Source: Mytilus galloprovincialis
Taxonomy: Eukaryota; Mollusca; Bivalvia; Mytilida; Mytilidae
Direction: 5' to 3'
Length of the DNA: 64,000 nt
NCBI RefSeq assembly: GCF_965363235.1
Contig: NC_134838.1
Location: forward strand, 20,012,441 to 20,076,440
Under the pieces are notes generated by a model, which worked only from the letters and a program-made list of their open reading frames with translations, had not been told where the DNA came from and ran no database searches. How positions within the stretch are numbered: the stretch's first letter is position 1; each line of letters starts with the position of its first letter. Both the position numbers and the translations under genes were made by a program. Positions 28,701-34,587 of this stretch are shown here, in pieces.

Positions 28701-30200
28701 TTGCAAAGTGTTTGGGGTGAATGTACATTTGATCAAAATGATAATCTCCTAATGTCCTACTGGTGTCATCCCTCTAAAAACTTTCATACAAAAGATGAAT
28801 TAAATGAAACATCAATCTCATTCATGATACAACTACTAGGTCGCTCCTTTATCCAAACCAAAGTAGTTGGTTTTGAACTCATTCTCAGGAAAATTGCCAA
28901 TCAACCATATATTATTTTTTTCAAATCAGTGTAATATAATTCATTGCTTGACATTGCATCTGGCGTACTAAATTATAGTCCTGGTACCTTTGATAACTAT
29001 TGACACTAAAATGACTATATGTAAACCAGGAGAAGCTAGGTATCTTTCATATAGCTCAGAAGTAAATAGATATAATTGGAATCAGTAAAAAATGAACAAA
29101 TTATCTGTCACTGGCAGTGAAATTGTATAACTGGAAGTTACTTATTTCCTTTATTTCTAATGATAATATGTAAAGCAGTAGAGAATAATTGTCAACTTAC
29201 CAATCATTAATTATCGGAGATTTATTTTTCAAACTTTAAATTTATTGAATCGCTCAAAGGTAAGCTATCTTCAGAAATCCTAAAATTTTATCATAAAGTT
29301 ACTTTATTTTGCATCATTTCCATATTTGTTAATTATCATATGAACAATTCAAAGATGAAAAAAAAATGACTTGTTTTGTGAATTTTTTTTTTTTTTTCTT
29401 CATTATATTTCTTAACCGATTTATTCATAAATGCAGTTGTACAAATTAAGTTCAAAATGGCAATTGAAAGGTTTATCTGAAAAAGATGACACATATTTAT
29501 GTTTTTGATGCCCTCTATTTCCCCTAATGCACAAGAATAGTCCCAAAATGCTTTAACCTCACCGCGGTAGAATAAATTAAAAAATAAACATGTTTTAAAG
29601 ATATTACGAATTCATTTTTTTTTTCTGACGTTCTCCAGTAGTCATTTTAACAAACTGTGGATATGAATGATTGGACAAGGTAAAGCTCCAAATACAACCA
29701 TATCTATGTATTAAAATAAAGCCCTAAAAGTAATTGTTAGAACATTTGAGATGCTGTCGAAACCTATTATTTATTCATAAAATGTCATATAGGCATAAAC
29801 AATGTTTGTGTGGTATCGTTTTGTAAACAAGAAATGACCCATAGAAATGCTTGTTCGATACGGATTTAAAGTATTTAGATTTCGAAACTATTCATTTTTG
29901 CGAAAAATATAATTTGTATGTTTTTCAGCGCCACTTTCGAAAGCAAACGAGCCTAATGGAAAAGATTCATATACAATAATTGGGATAGTTAGTGGATCAG
30001 TGGTTGCTGGAATAATACTAGCTCTTGTTGTGTTTGGTGCGGTAAAGTATTTCAAAATTTGTAATAGAACAGATGTGATTGATCCATACATAGATGCTAT
30101 TGATGATGTTGAACTCCCTCAATACACAGAAAAACAAGAAAGTAAAGGTTCCGAATGTATGGGCAAGACTAATCGAAACTTTTACGATGACTTCAAGTAA
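4630..30200 (+). CDS. CACHD1: VWFA and Cache domain-containing protein, CACHD1-like (3' part, 16 exons)
   Basis: Partial gene; the coding sequence is the join of the 16 exons listed below (2279 coding bases plus stop, 759 full codons). Every junction is GT-AG and every phase matches, which is strong evidence. Fragment residues 25-165 form a first Cache-like domain with SPYVDPYSGIG and FMIDGTGRVVMHP. Residues 318-431 form a second, with RPWWRQAL, TTPYVDGWGSG and CIILDNSGFIVMHP. Residues about 546-670 are cysteine-rich. Residues about 685-707 are a membrane helix, followed by an acidic cytoplasmic tail of about 50 residues. Known family: CACHD1 and alpha2delta proteins are surface modulators of voltage-gated calcium channels with VWA plus Cache domains. 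A true helix with a cytoplasmic tail favours CACHD1 over GPI-anchored alpha2delta. The signal peptide and VWA domain are not in the window. A lineage-specific paralogue cannot be excluded. Confidence 0.85.
4720..4945 (+). repeat. SINE-like dispersed element
   Basis: Contains GAGAGAGCCATATCTCTTGC, ACGTTAAAGACACCCTTG and CTTCAAGGCAGCACTCCCAC, followed by AAGTGGAAAGGGATTAATA. I recognise this composition from bivalve short interspersed elements; the exact class needs a search. It sits 17 bases after the exon a donor. Confidence 0.6.
6175..6480 (+). repeat. Dispersed repeat family B
   Basis: Words GTGAGAGGTTTAGC, ATAAAACCAGG, TCCACCATTTTCTACAT and TACCAAGTCAGGAATATGAC occur here, at 61495-61790 in the same orientation, and inverted at 12800-12965. 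No shared ORF. Confidence 0.75.
6722..6866 (+). CDS. CACHD1: CACHD1-like exon b (first Cache domain)
   Basis: Acceptor TTATTTTCAG, donor ATAG|GTACGG, ends in phase 1. Encodes residues 25-72 including KLATFYEHLSAK and SPYVDPYSGIG. The P-Y-x-D segment is the strand entering the Cache fold. Confidence 0.9.
7265..7500 (+). repeat. Repeat family R1, partial copy
   Basis: Opens with GGCAACAATAGTATACCG and contains TTCCTGAATTGGAACAGGAC, the diverged counterparts of the copy at 2735-3262. It lacks the central and 3' parts of that copy. Confidence 0.65.
8040..8490 (+). repeat. Pair of direct repeats about 80 bp long
   Basis: TTTTTGACATGGAACTATTG then ACCAGAATATG and TTGGGTGTGTC at about 8058-8130 recur as TTTTTTGATAAGGAACTCTT, ACCAGACTATG and TTGGGTGTGTC at about 8418-8488. 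The sequence between them carries a short family M tail (8290-8345). Confidence 0.6.
8560..8720 (+). repeat. Dispersed repeat family E
   Basis: Contains CCCGCCTCCGGTCGAGGGAT, TTTTCACGC and TGAAGACCCATT. A second diverged copy at 32815-32995 reads GGTCCACCTCCGGGTGTGCG and TTAAGACCCATT. Non-coding. Confidence 0.6.
8916..9323. mobile_element. Small non-autonomous element with 21-bp terminal inverted repeats
   Basis: The left end GGTAGCAATAAACAGTTAGG (8916-8936) is inverted at the right end, 9303-9323, with one mismatch in 21 bases. The 366 bases between are AT-rich and carry no credible protein, so this resembles a MITE. No clear target-site duplication is visible next to the ends, so the class is open. 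Confidence 0.6.
9883..10163. repeat. 100-bp inverted repeat with 81-bp loop
   Basis: Bases 9883-9982 are the near-perfect reverse complement of 10064-10163 (one clear mismatch in the ATTTTGG region). Transcription of the intron would give a long hairpin RNA. No ORF is present. Confidence 0.92.
10240..10885 (+). repeat. Two head-to-tail copies of SINE-like family M
   Basis: Copy 1 (about 10240-10560) and copy 2 (about 10562-10885) both contain the order CAGGAACCTGTAATTCAGTG or CAGGAGCCTGTAATTCAGTG, CCTTTTATA, GACCTATAGTTG or GACATATAGTTG, and a terminal GGCACTCA/GACACTCA followed by GCCA. These are the fullest M copies in the window. Confidence 0.8.
11815..11955 (+). repeat. GAACCA-rich cryptic repeat
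   Basis: AGATGGAACCAAG, GAACCAGAGAACCAAGGTT, CAGAACCAAAA and AGATGGAACCAAGGTTTAG follow one another, built from the word GAACCA. An overlapping ORF simply reads through it. Confidence 0.6.
12160..12410 (+). repeat. Repeat family R1, internally deleted copy
   Basis: Starts at GGCAACAGTAGTATACCA, then jumps to words from the middle and 3' part: TCTGACTTGGTACAGGACAT, GGTGGGTTAAACCTG and ATTAAAATGACAACATG. It ends about 90 bases before the next exon. Confidence 0.7.
12501..12780 (+). CDS. CACHD1: CACHD1-like exon c (first Cache domain)
   Basis: Acceptor ATAATTACAG, donor AAGAG|GTATGA. The largest exon. Encodes residues 74-165 with VAAGFHGVMCTDVKISELL and YGFMIDGTGRVVMHPLLP. The D-x-x-G-R-V-V-M-H-P motif is typical of Cache domains of this family. 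Confidence 0.93.
12800..12965 (-). repeat. Repeat family B, minus orientation
   Basis: Reads AACTGTCATATTCCTGACTT, GGTACAGGCATTTTC and GGATTAAACCTGGTTTTAT, the reverse complement of the copies at 6175-6480 and 61495-61790. It lies about 20 bases downstream of the exon c donor. Confidence 0.75.
13540..13690 (-). repeat. SINE-like family M, minus orientation
   Basis: GTGGTATGAGTGCTAATGAG, GGTACGGCCTTCAACAC and AAGCTATAAAGGGCC are the reverse complement of family M. It is followed by an (AT)n tract at 13727-13764. Confidence 0.7.
13735..13975 (-). repeat. tRNA-derived SINE, copy 1
   Basis: Read on the minus strand there is an A-box-like TGGTCTAGTGG and, 48 bases later, a B-box-like GGTTCGAATCC, as in RNA polymerase III promoters of tRNA-derived SINEs. 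The stretch then continues into GCGAGGGAAGAACAAAATA. A second copy with the same flanking sequence lies at 14190-14418. Confidence 0.75.
14190..14418 (-). repeat. tRNA-derived SINE, copy 2
   Basis: Same minus-strand layout as copy 1: A-box-like TGGTCTAGCAA..., B-box-like GGTTCGAATCC, then GCGAGGGAAGAACAAAAA. Homology continues on the other side through AAAGCTTTCAGTGGCCGTGT. Copies differ at scattered sites and lie about 440 bases apart. Confidence 0.75.
15150..15261 (+). CDS. CACHD1: CACHD1-like exon d
   Basis: Acceptor TCATTTCAG, donor CCA|GTAAGT. Completes serine 166 and encodes residues 167-203: GGSGFKNFTKVFTKPRGKLI ending NANFFWGP. It closes the first Cache module; the G-x-G-x-K segment fits its last strands. 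Confidence 0.88.
15262..16563 (+). other. Intron
   Basis: AT-rich. An inverted family F fragment lies at 15570-15650 (CATAGATACCAGGATTAAAA, AGACAAGCGTCTCGTCTATA). Nothing else is recognisable. Confidence 0.7.
16564..16744 (+). CDS. CACHD1: CACHD1-like exon e
   Basis: Acceptor ATTTTTACAG, donor TTGG|GTAAGT, ends in phase 1. Encodes residues 204-263, beginning VPRSNFSLCIVLVDESYSEI and ending CKFYRRRATL. It forms the start of the linker between the Cache halves. Confidence 0.9.
16745..17603 (+). other. Intron
   Basis: AT-rich sequence without a recognisable repeat or second exon. Confidence 0.65.
17604..17737 (+). CDS. CACHD1: CACHD1-like exon f
   Basis: Acceptor TTACTGTTCAG, donor AAG|GTCAGA. 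Encodes residues 265-308, beginning HSSVKFTQSAFQNPFQFIDS and ending STGSNPGFK. Phase 0 end. Confidence 0.88.
17738..18361 (+). other. Intron
   Basis: AT-rich, no features seen. Confidence 0.65.
18362..18528 (+). CDS. CACHD1: CACHD1-like exon g (second Cache domain)
   Basis: Acceptor ATATTTATAG, donor CTTG|GTGAGA. Encodes residues 309-363: STVRSSVWATYKAEQFWKQN, then SYVSWRYIGTKSGIMRTYPG, ending FDHEKRP. The R-x-Y-P-G-x-x-x-x-K-x-[FY]-D-x-x-x-R-P-W signature is the second Cache/PAS-like half of CACHD1/alpha2delta proteins. Confidence 0.93.
18920..18990 (+). CDS. CACHD1: CACHD1-like exon h (second Cache domain)
   Basis: Acceptor CAATTTAAG, donor ATCCG|GTATAG. The first base completes W364, giving RPWWRQALGHP across the junction. 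Then comes TMYLTTPYVDGWGSG. A 71-base exon; the phase match and the motif continuity support the weak AAG acceptor. Confidence 0.9.
19195..19335 (-). repeat. Dispersed repeat family F, minus orientation
   Basis: ACGCCAGACGCGCGTTTCGT followed by CTACATAAGACCCATCAGTG and AGTTGAAGAGCATTGAGGAT. The same words, in either orientation, occur at 3300-3345, 15570-15650, 35990-36350 and 58565-58985. Confidence 0.8.
19370..19600 (-). repeat. Dispersed repeat family G, minus orientation
   Basis: TGACAACGCCATGGCAAAAA, CCCCAACAAAAACCAGGGTT and GATCTCAGATGTTCCTGAAG are the reverse complement of family G copies such as 40830-41170. Short ORFs over it are chance. Confidence 0.8.
20845..20932 (+). CDS. CACHD1: CACHD1-like exon i (second Cache domain)
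   Basis: Acceptor TTCCAGTGCAG, donor ACAG|GTAATC. Completes V388 and encodes TATVAADFPLQYFNWFISKI and YPSCEDGN. Two earlier AG dinucleotides (20833, 20839) would put a stop in frame, so the acceptor at 20844 is chosen. Confidence 0.85.
20933..21634 (+). other. Intron
   Basis: AT-rich with no recognisable element. An acceptor-like site at 21279 is not used (see rejected items). Confidence 0.65.
21635..21737 (+). CDS. CACHD1: CACHD1-like exon j (second Cache domain)
   Basis: Acceptor TTTCATTTCAG, donor GAG|GTATTT. Completes R417 and encodes CIILDNSGFIVMHPRLKD and ESDFHEPKHITVE. The D-N-S-G-F-I-V-M-H-P motif parallels D-G-T-G-R-V-V-M-H-P of the first Cache half. Confidence 0.94.
21738..22077 (+). 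other. Short intron
   Basis: 340 bases of AT-rich sequence, no features. Confidence 0.65.
22078..22173 (+). CDS. CACHD1: CACHD1-like exon k
   Basis: Acceptor TTTGTAG, donor AGG|GTACTA (less typical). Exactly 32 codons: EPGFAEILKIKLVLNFKECQ then DFSENINLRSFR. Its phase 0 at both ends keeps the frame. A repeat begins a few bases beyond the donor. Confidence 0.8.
22174..23194 (+). other. Intron with short tandem repeat
   Basis: Starts with a short piece of repeat family H (ACCAGATGCGCATTTCGACA at about 22206). It contains a three-unit tandem repeat at 23048-23141. Otherwise AT-rich. Confidence 0.65.
23048..23141 (+). repeat. Three-unit tandem repeat of about 36 bp
   Basis: TGTTTTATTCGTATTAATCA, TGTTTTATTCATATAAATCA and TGTTTTATTCATATGAATCA follow each other at a spacing of about 36 bases, joined by ATTTTT tracts. 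Confidence 0.8.
23195..23395 (+). CDS. CACHD1: CACHD1-like exon l
   Basis: Acceptor TTTTTACAATCAG, donor TGT|GTAAGT. 67 codons: KILQKGFSFLFSSENALLDH, then SGLDFKDTDDKFEIRPIAES, ending KAKPSSTCSC. An alternative acceptor 12 bases later (after TTTTACAG) is also in frame and would drop four residues. The F-E-I-R-P-I-x-x-[ST]-N-L-F segment fits the end of the second Cache module; the cysteine-rich part starts here. Confidence 0.88.
23428..23580 (+). repeat. Dispersed repeat family H
   Basis: CTGCTCCCGATGCGCATT, ATATATGTCTCATAAGAGAT and GCTCGAGGACAAAATATGTG. It resembles the short piece at 22190-22215. I recognise similar sequence as a mussel repeat, but only these two pieces are present here. 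Confidence 0.5.
24230..24425 (-). repeat. Repeat family G, minus orientation
   Basis: AAAGATACCAGAGGGACAGT, AACATGGCTAAAAATGAAAA, CCCCACCAAAAACTAGGGGT and GATCTCAGGTGC match the reverse complement of other G copies. Confidence 0.8.
24907..25010 (+). CDS. CACHD1: CACHD1-like exon m (cysteine-rich)
   Basis: Acceptor GTGAATTTAG, donor ACCGA|GTATGT. Encodes DGSKSPDVVKCQGPCQCLCH then MPIIFDVCANRYNT. Five cysteines in 34 residues; extracellular juxtamembrane region. Confidence 0.85.
25011..25953 (+). other. Intron with SINE-like family M
   Basis: Most of 25330-25650 is a plus-strand family M copy; the rest is AT-rich. Confidence 0.65.
25330..25650 (+). repeat. SINE-like family M
   Basis: CCTGTCCTAAGTCAGGAATC, CGTTTGAATAGTTTTACACT, CCTTTATAGCTTG, AAAGGCCGTACATTTACC and GAGTTGTCTCATTGGCACTC occur in family M order. 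Confidence 0.75.
25954..26073 (+). CDS. CACHD1: CACHD1-like exon n (cysteine-rich)
   Basis: Acceptor CTATTTTAAG, donor AAACA|GTAAGA. Completes E585 and encodes SASSPCSARIPDTSGKNKPD then NLKACYAPICYQKTTK. Confidence 0.85.
26074..27201 (+). other. Intron with a short family M copy
   Basis: 27010-27150 (TTGAAGGCCGCAGAGGGACC, CTGTAGTTATTAACTTCTGT) is a diverged family M 3' half. The rest is AT-rich. Confidence 0.65.
27202..27335 (+). CDS. CACHD1: CACHD1-like exon o (cysteine-rich)
   Basis: Acceptor TTTTGTTTTAG, donor ATGTG|GTAAGT. Completes Q625 and encodes DCYSEAECTWCEYTDLGQQI, then CCRLKEDCYFG and KRDTC. Seven cysteines; a small disulfide-bonded module before the membrane. Confidence 0.9.
27336..29928 (+). 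other. Last intron with G and F repeats
   Basis: Fragments of family G at 27690-27860 and 28490-28715, a family F tail at 28950-29000 (GGCGTACTAAATTATAGTCC), and AT-rich filler with T-runs near 29385. Confidence 0.65.
28490..28715 (+). repeat. Repeat family G, plus orientation
   Basis: AGCAACACGACGG, AGCCCCTGAGATTAACCCGG and GCCATGCGTTGTTGTCAGTT match family G with internal deletions. ORFs over it are chance. Confidence 0.7.
29929..30200 (+). CDS. CACHD1: CACHD1-like terminal exon p (membrane helix and tail)
   Basis: Acceptor TTTTTCAG; stop TAA at 30198-30200. Encodes PLSKANEPNGKDSY, then the helix TIIGIVSGSVVAGIILALVV followed by FGAVKYFK. The tail includes IDPYIDAIDDVELPQY and ends NRNFYDDFK. 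Basic residues just after the helix put the tail in the cytoplasm. Confidence 0.92.
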
Positions 30201-30311
30201 TGATATATTCCGTATATTGTAGTTAACCGTTTTATATATAATGTGTATCTCTTTATTGGGAACCACACTGTAATATACCTATTTTGTTTCACGTTAAAGC
30301 TCTTCAATAGC

Positions 30312-30362
30312 AATAAATGAATGAGTGTGTATTACCCCGTTTTGTATTAGAATGGAAATAAA
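30312..30362 (+). terminator. Two poly(A) signals of the CACHD1-like gene
   Basis: AATAAA at 30312-30317 and again at 30357-30362, 112 and 157 bases past the stop codon. These mark the likely 3' end of the transcript. Confidence 0.75.
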
Positions 30363-31565
30363 AGAGTCCAATATTTAAAACAGCAATAGATAATTCTTCC
30401 AAATGATTAAATTATTATGCCAAAAACACAGAAAAAAACGAATTATGCAGTTACTAATAACATTGTAATTAATCATTATATTATATTGTAAATCTATATA
30501 TTCAATTTGTTTTCTCTCTCTCTCTCTCTCTCGATGTGATGTTTGATTTATGTCAAATGTTAACTTTTTATACATTGTAGCATGGATGAATAGTTGTCTC
30601 ATTGCCACTCATACCACATCTACTTCTTTATATTATTATTTGTTTTGTTTGATAGTGTGATTGAGTACTGCAATTTTATAAGTATTTTACTTCAGTTATA
30701 AGCGATGTTTTTGGTGTCTTATTGTTCTATTTAGTATTATGAGTTGATGAGTATTTCACTAAATGTATAACTGAAAGTGTCCCAGTTATTTTAAAAAATC
30801 TTTGCAAATTAAGACTATATATGTATGTTATCTTTATGTTGTTAGCTATTTTGAAATGTGCTATCACTTAAAAAAGTTTACAGTATAATGTTTGATTATG
30901 TGTAATTTGTTTTGCTTAGTGTCATATGACTATCGACACAAACAATATATTTTTTATGTGATCTTACATTACTTTCAAACACATTATTTTAAATTCTGCT
31001 AGGAATGATAGGAATTTCAATTTACGGAAACTAGTGAAAAAAGATGTTAAAATTCAGTTCAAGACAAGTCCGAGTCTGATGTCAGAAGATGTAACCAAAG
31101 AAAATAAACAAAATGACAATAATACATAAATAACTGCAGACTACTAGCAGTTAACTGACATGCCAGCTCCAGACTTCAATTAAACTGATTGAAAGATTAT
31201 GATTTCATCATATGAATATCACGCACAATCCTTCCCGTTAGGGCTTTAGTATCATACCAACATATATGAGAAGAACATAACCCGTGTCATGCCAACAACT
31301 GGTTTTTTTTATTAAATGTGTTTAGTTCCGATGCAAAGACCCGATAATTGAATCAATATTAACGCCAAAATATGCAATCTTTAATGACCTGACAACATTA
31401 TCATAACTATATATATATAACTATCATAAAGAAATTTTCCATAAAAAATTGGATGTGAACATATAAGAAGTCTGCATGTTGAGCTATAATACGAATGATG
31501 TCCTTATACCGATGATAAAATTTAGTAAATGTTTTGACTAGTTTGTGATATCGAAAACCCTGGTG
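30363..31565. other. Intergenic AT-rich DNA
   Basis: Holds a (TC)10 microsatellite at 30513-30532 and a family M tail at 30580-30635. No gene is visible. Confidence 0.7.
30513..30532. repeat. (TC)10 microsatellite
   Basis: Ten consecutive TC units directly before CGATGTGATG. Confidence 0.95.
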
Positions 31566-32640
31566 TTATAATTTTTCAGTAATACATAACTTTCTCTCAT
31601 TAAAATCTAAAACATTGCTACATACACGAGCGAATCGTACAAGTTGAGATATATAAACACCGTGAGATAGTGACAAGGGAACGTCACCATCTAACAATGG
31701 ATAATTAATGAAAAGAAATGAAAAATCATCTCTTTTATCATACATTTTAGTATTAAGCTTTCCGTTAGTGATATAGATATCAAGATCGAGGAAAGGACAG
31801 TGGTAATTGTCAGTATTAGCTTTATTAAAAGTAAGTTCAACAGGATAAATTTCTTTAGTATACATACTGAAGTCGTTATTATTGAGACCCAAAATATCAT
31901 CCAAATATCTAAAAGTATTATTAAATTTCTTTATCAGATGTTGTTTCGATGGGTCTTTGCTGATTTTTGTCATAAATTGTAACTCATAGCAATACAAAAG
32001 CAGGTCCGCAATAAATGGTGCACAGTTAGTCCCATTGAAATTATGATAACCTGATGATGTACGGAATCTCCGAAGCGAACAAAAATGTTATCTAGTAAAA
32101 ATTCAAGGGCAGATATAGTATCAAAGCATGTCTAATTGACATAGTTTTTTTTTGTTTATTGCTACTAAAAAATGACCTAAAAGAGTTTGAACATATATAT
32201 TCACATTCTGACTTTTTAAATGGCCATTTAATTAGGTGTGTAATTTTTTCAAAATCACCAATATAGGCATGCAATTTATCAAGTACTTTCAACTAAAAAA
32301 TGACCTAAAAGAGTTTGAACATATATATTCACATTCTGACTTTTTAAATGGCCATTTAATTAGGTGTGTAATTTTTTCAAAATCACCAATATAGGCATGC
32401 AATTTATCAAGTACTTTCAACGAGTTCTTGACACTCCAAAAGTAATTAATTCCACTATTTTCGAAGTCCTTTTTTGAACAATTTATTTTCAGGTTTTCGA
32501 GTGTACCAAGTGTATTGGTAAGAAGAATAGACAATTCAGTAATGAAACAATGGCTTGAAGACGAAATGAATCTATATTTGTAAGGTGATTTGTGTAGCTT
32601 CTGAAGCCAATACATAGTTGGGACTTTCATTGTATTAGTT
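31566..32640 (-). pseudogene. Decayed reverse transcriptase of a retroelement
   Basis: Read on the minus strand, 32630 downward gives MYWLQKLHKSPYKYRFISSS then SLKVLDKLHAYIGDF and ITHLIKWPFKK. After a broken stretch, 32060 downward gives NFNGTNCAPFIADLLLYCYE, then FRYLDDILGLNNNDFSMYTK, FLDLDIYITNG and KMYDKRDDFSF. YLDD is the YxDD catalytic box (motif C) and NGTNCAPFIADLLL matches the preceding RT motif. It is disrupted by a 128-bp tandem duplication that shifts the frame, by a stop-rich gap at 32061-32160, and by loss of the segment carrying motif A. I recognise the lineage from animal retroelements but cannot assign it (Penelope-like, LINE or other). Confidence 0.8.
32165..32420. repeat. 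Perfect 128-bp tandem duplication inside the RT remnant
   Basis: 32165-32292 and 32293-32420 are identical by eye, both starting CTAAAAAATGACCTAAAAGA and ending AAGTACTTTCAA. 128 is not a multiple of three, so the duplication shifts the reading frame. Confidence 0.93.
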
Positions 32641-32814
32641 TATTTAAGTTGTTCAAACTCATTATCTATGATGCAAGTCTTATATTTTTTTGAAATTTTG
32701 AAAAATAAATCGTCATTCACACGTATGAGACATTTTACTGGCGTCAAAAGAACGAATAAAGAATCAAATAATAGATACACTAATCAGTCCCAAGACAGAA
32801 ACCTTTATTAATCT

Positions 32815-32995
32815 TGTATGTGTTGTTTTTTAATTTTAGTTCATTTATATGTTGCTGAGTATATATAGTTTGACGTCCATTTTCACTAAACTAGTAAACA
32901 TTTTTGTTCGGGGCCAGCTGAGGTCCACCTCCGGGTGTGCGGCATTTTCTCACTGCATTGTCTTAAGACCCATTCTAGTTAATTACATTCAATGA
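32815..32995 (+). repeat. Dispersed repeat family E
   Basis: TTTTAGTTCATTTATATGTT, CGGGGCCAGCTGAGGTCC and ACCTCCGGGTGTGCGGCATT. Diverged relative of 8560-8720. It ends about 45 bases before the foldback element. Confidence 0.6.
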
Positions 32996-33036
32996 TTCAA
33001 GAAATGATTTTTTCATTGTCAACCGAATAGTATATG

Positions 33037-34168
33037 TAGGACTCTAAAGTGCGATGGGGACGCTAAAGAACGATGTTCACGCTAGAGTGCGATGGTCTAC
33101 GCTAAAGTACGTGGTTCCATACGCTAAAGTGCGATGGTCCAGAAAAATATAGACGTAAAAACGTAGTTCGATAATAACGTTAACAGTTGTTTATACAAAC
33201 TAAAAATGAGCATACCGGTAAATATATTAGGAATATTTGATTAACAATTTTTACACCATATGTCCATGACTTACGAGTAATTGATTGAATTTAACCGTTC
33301 TTTGTCGGCTGAATCACAATGTTTATTTTTTTTTTTTCGAGTGCTGGAAAAAGGACTTGTATCCTACAGTCGACCATTTTACTGTATAAATACAAAACTG
33401 TATATGCATAATTGTCCTGCTTCTATTTGAAGCGAACGGATACATTCGAATCATTATTTATGTGGCAGTTTACTTTGTGATCCCCGTTAAAATGACGTCG
33501 ATTTTTAATGAAAAGTAACGTCGGTATAATAGAGACACATCTTTTCATGCGTTAACTATAAATTGTCCTCTAAAACATAAGTTCGTAGTGTATTTTGTAG
33601 AAAAATATGCAAAAGGAGAAAGCTCGGCGAACATTGCATTTCTCTCGTATTTAGATTTAAGCTTATGTACATATTCCGACAATGAACGAATTAGAGATTT
33701 TTAATTTTCAGACAAATGTAATAGGAGGTAGGTTGTAACATTAGAGTGAACGGCAATCTACACCAATTATCCAAATATTCAATACCCTCCGAATTTTTAA
33801 AAATTCATTTTACATGAAATATAATATTAGCAAAACACAAATTACCTTTATAGCAAATTATTACTTGGTCGGAAAAATTTAGAAACAATTACTTCCGCCT
33901 ACCGGTAAATTGTAAAGCCTATCACATATGTTATACCTTAGCATAATATAGCATAATAGCTTTTGCAAAAAGACTTTTTAAACCTCGATATTTTAATACT
34001 TCGAATCTTACCCTTTGGACCATCACACTTTAGCGTGATACACCATCGTACTTAAGCGAACAAACAGCCAACGCGCTTTAGCGTGAGACACCATCGTACT
34101 TTAGCGTAGACCATCGCACTTTAGCGTGACCATCGCACTTTAGAATACCATCGCACTTTAGAGTCCTA
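33037..34168. mobile_element. 1.13-kb foldback element with iterated terminal repeats
   Basis: The left end reads TA GGACTCTAAAGTGCGATGG (33037 onward) and the right end is its inverse, CCATCGCACTTTAGAGTCC TA (ending 34168). Inward, the left arm repeats CGCTAAAGTGCGATGGT-like words about five times (33039-33140). The right arm repeats ACCATCGCACTTTAGCG-like words about six times (34018-34160). Flanking TA on both sides fits a TA target-site duplication. The 0.9-kb centre is AT-rich and has no credible ORF, so it is non-autonomous. Confidence 0.88.
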
Positions 34169-34587
34169 TATATATATATATTAATTTACCAATATTCTGC
34201 TGCAATGACCTAAATAGATTACTTGAATAATAAAATCTAATTTCAAAATCATGCAAGAACTAATTTTAATACGAAAATTACGCCAAGTTTAAACGTTATC
34301 AAATATATAAATTTAGCCAACTATTGTAAAAATGACAGGTATACAAATAATTTTTTGCTTTATTTGTACATGTACAAATAAAGTCTCCTTTTAAACCTCA
34401 TGTTGAGCAAGCAGTTATATGAATATTTCTGTTCTCGAACCAGTTCATTTTGGGGTCCTCGTCGCGGTTCGCGTTTCAACTATGTCGATTTCTTTGAGAA
34501 ATAAGAGACAATGATTTAGATTTTAATTTACATTTTCAAGTGTTAGGAGGTATTTGAGGATAAACACAATATATGCATGTTTTATAT

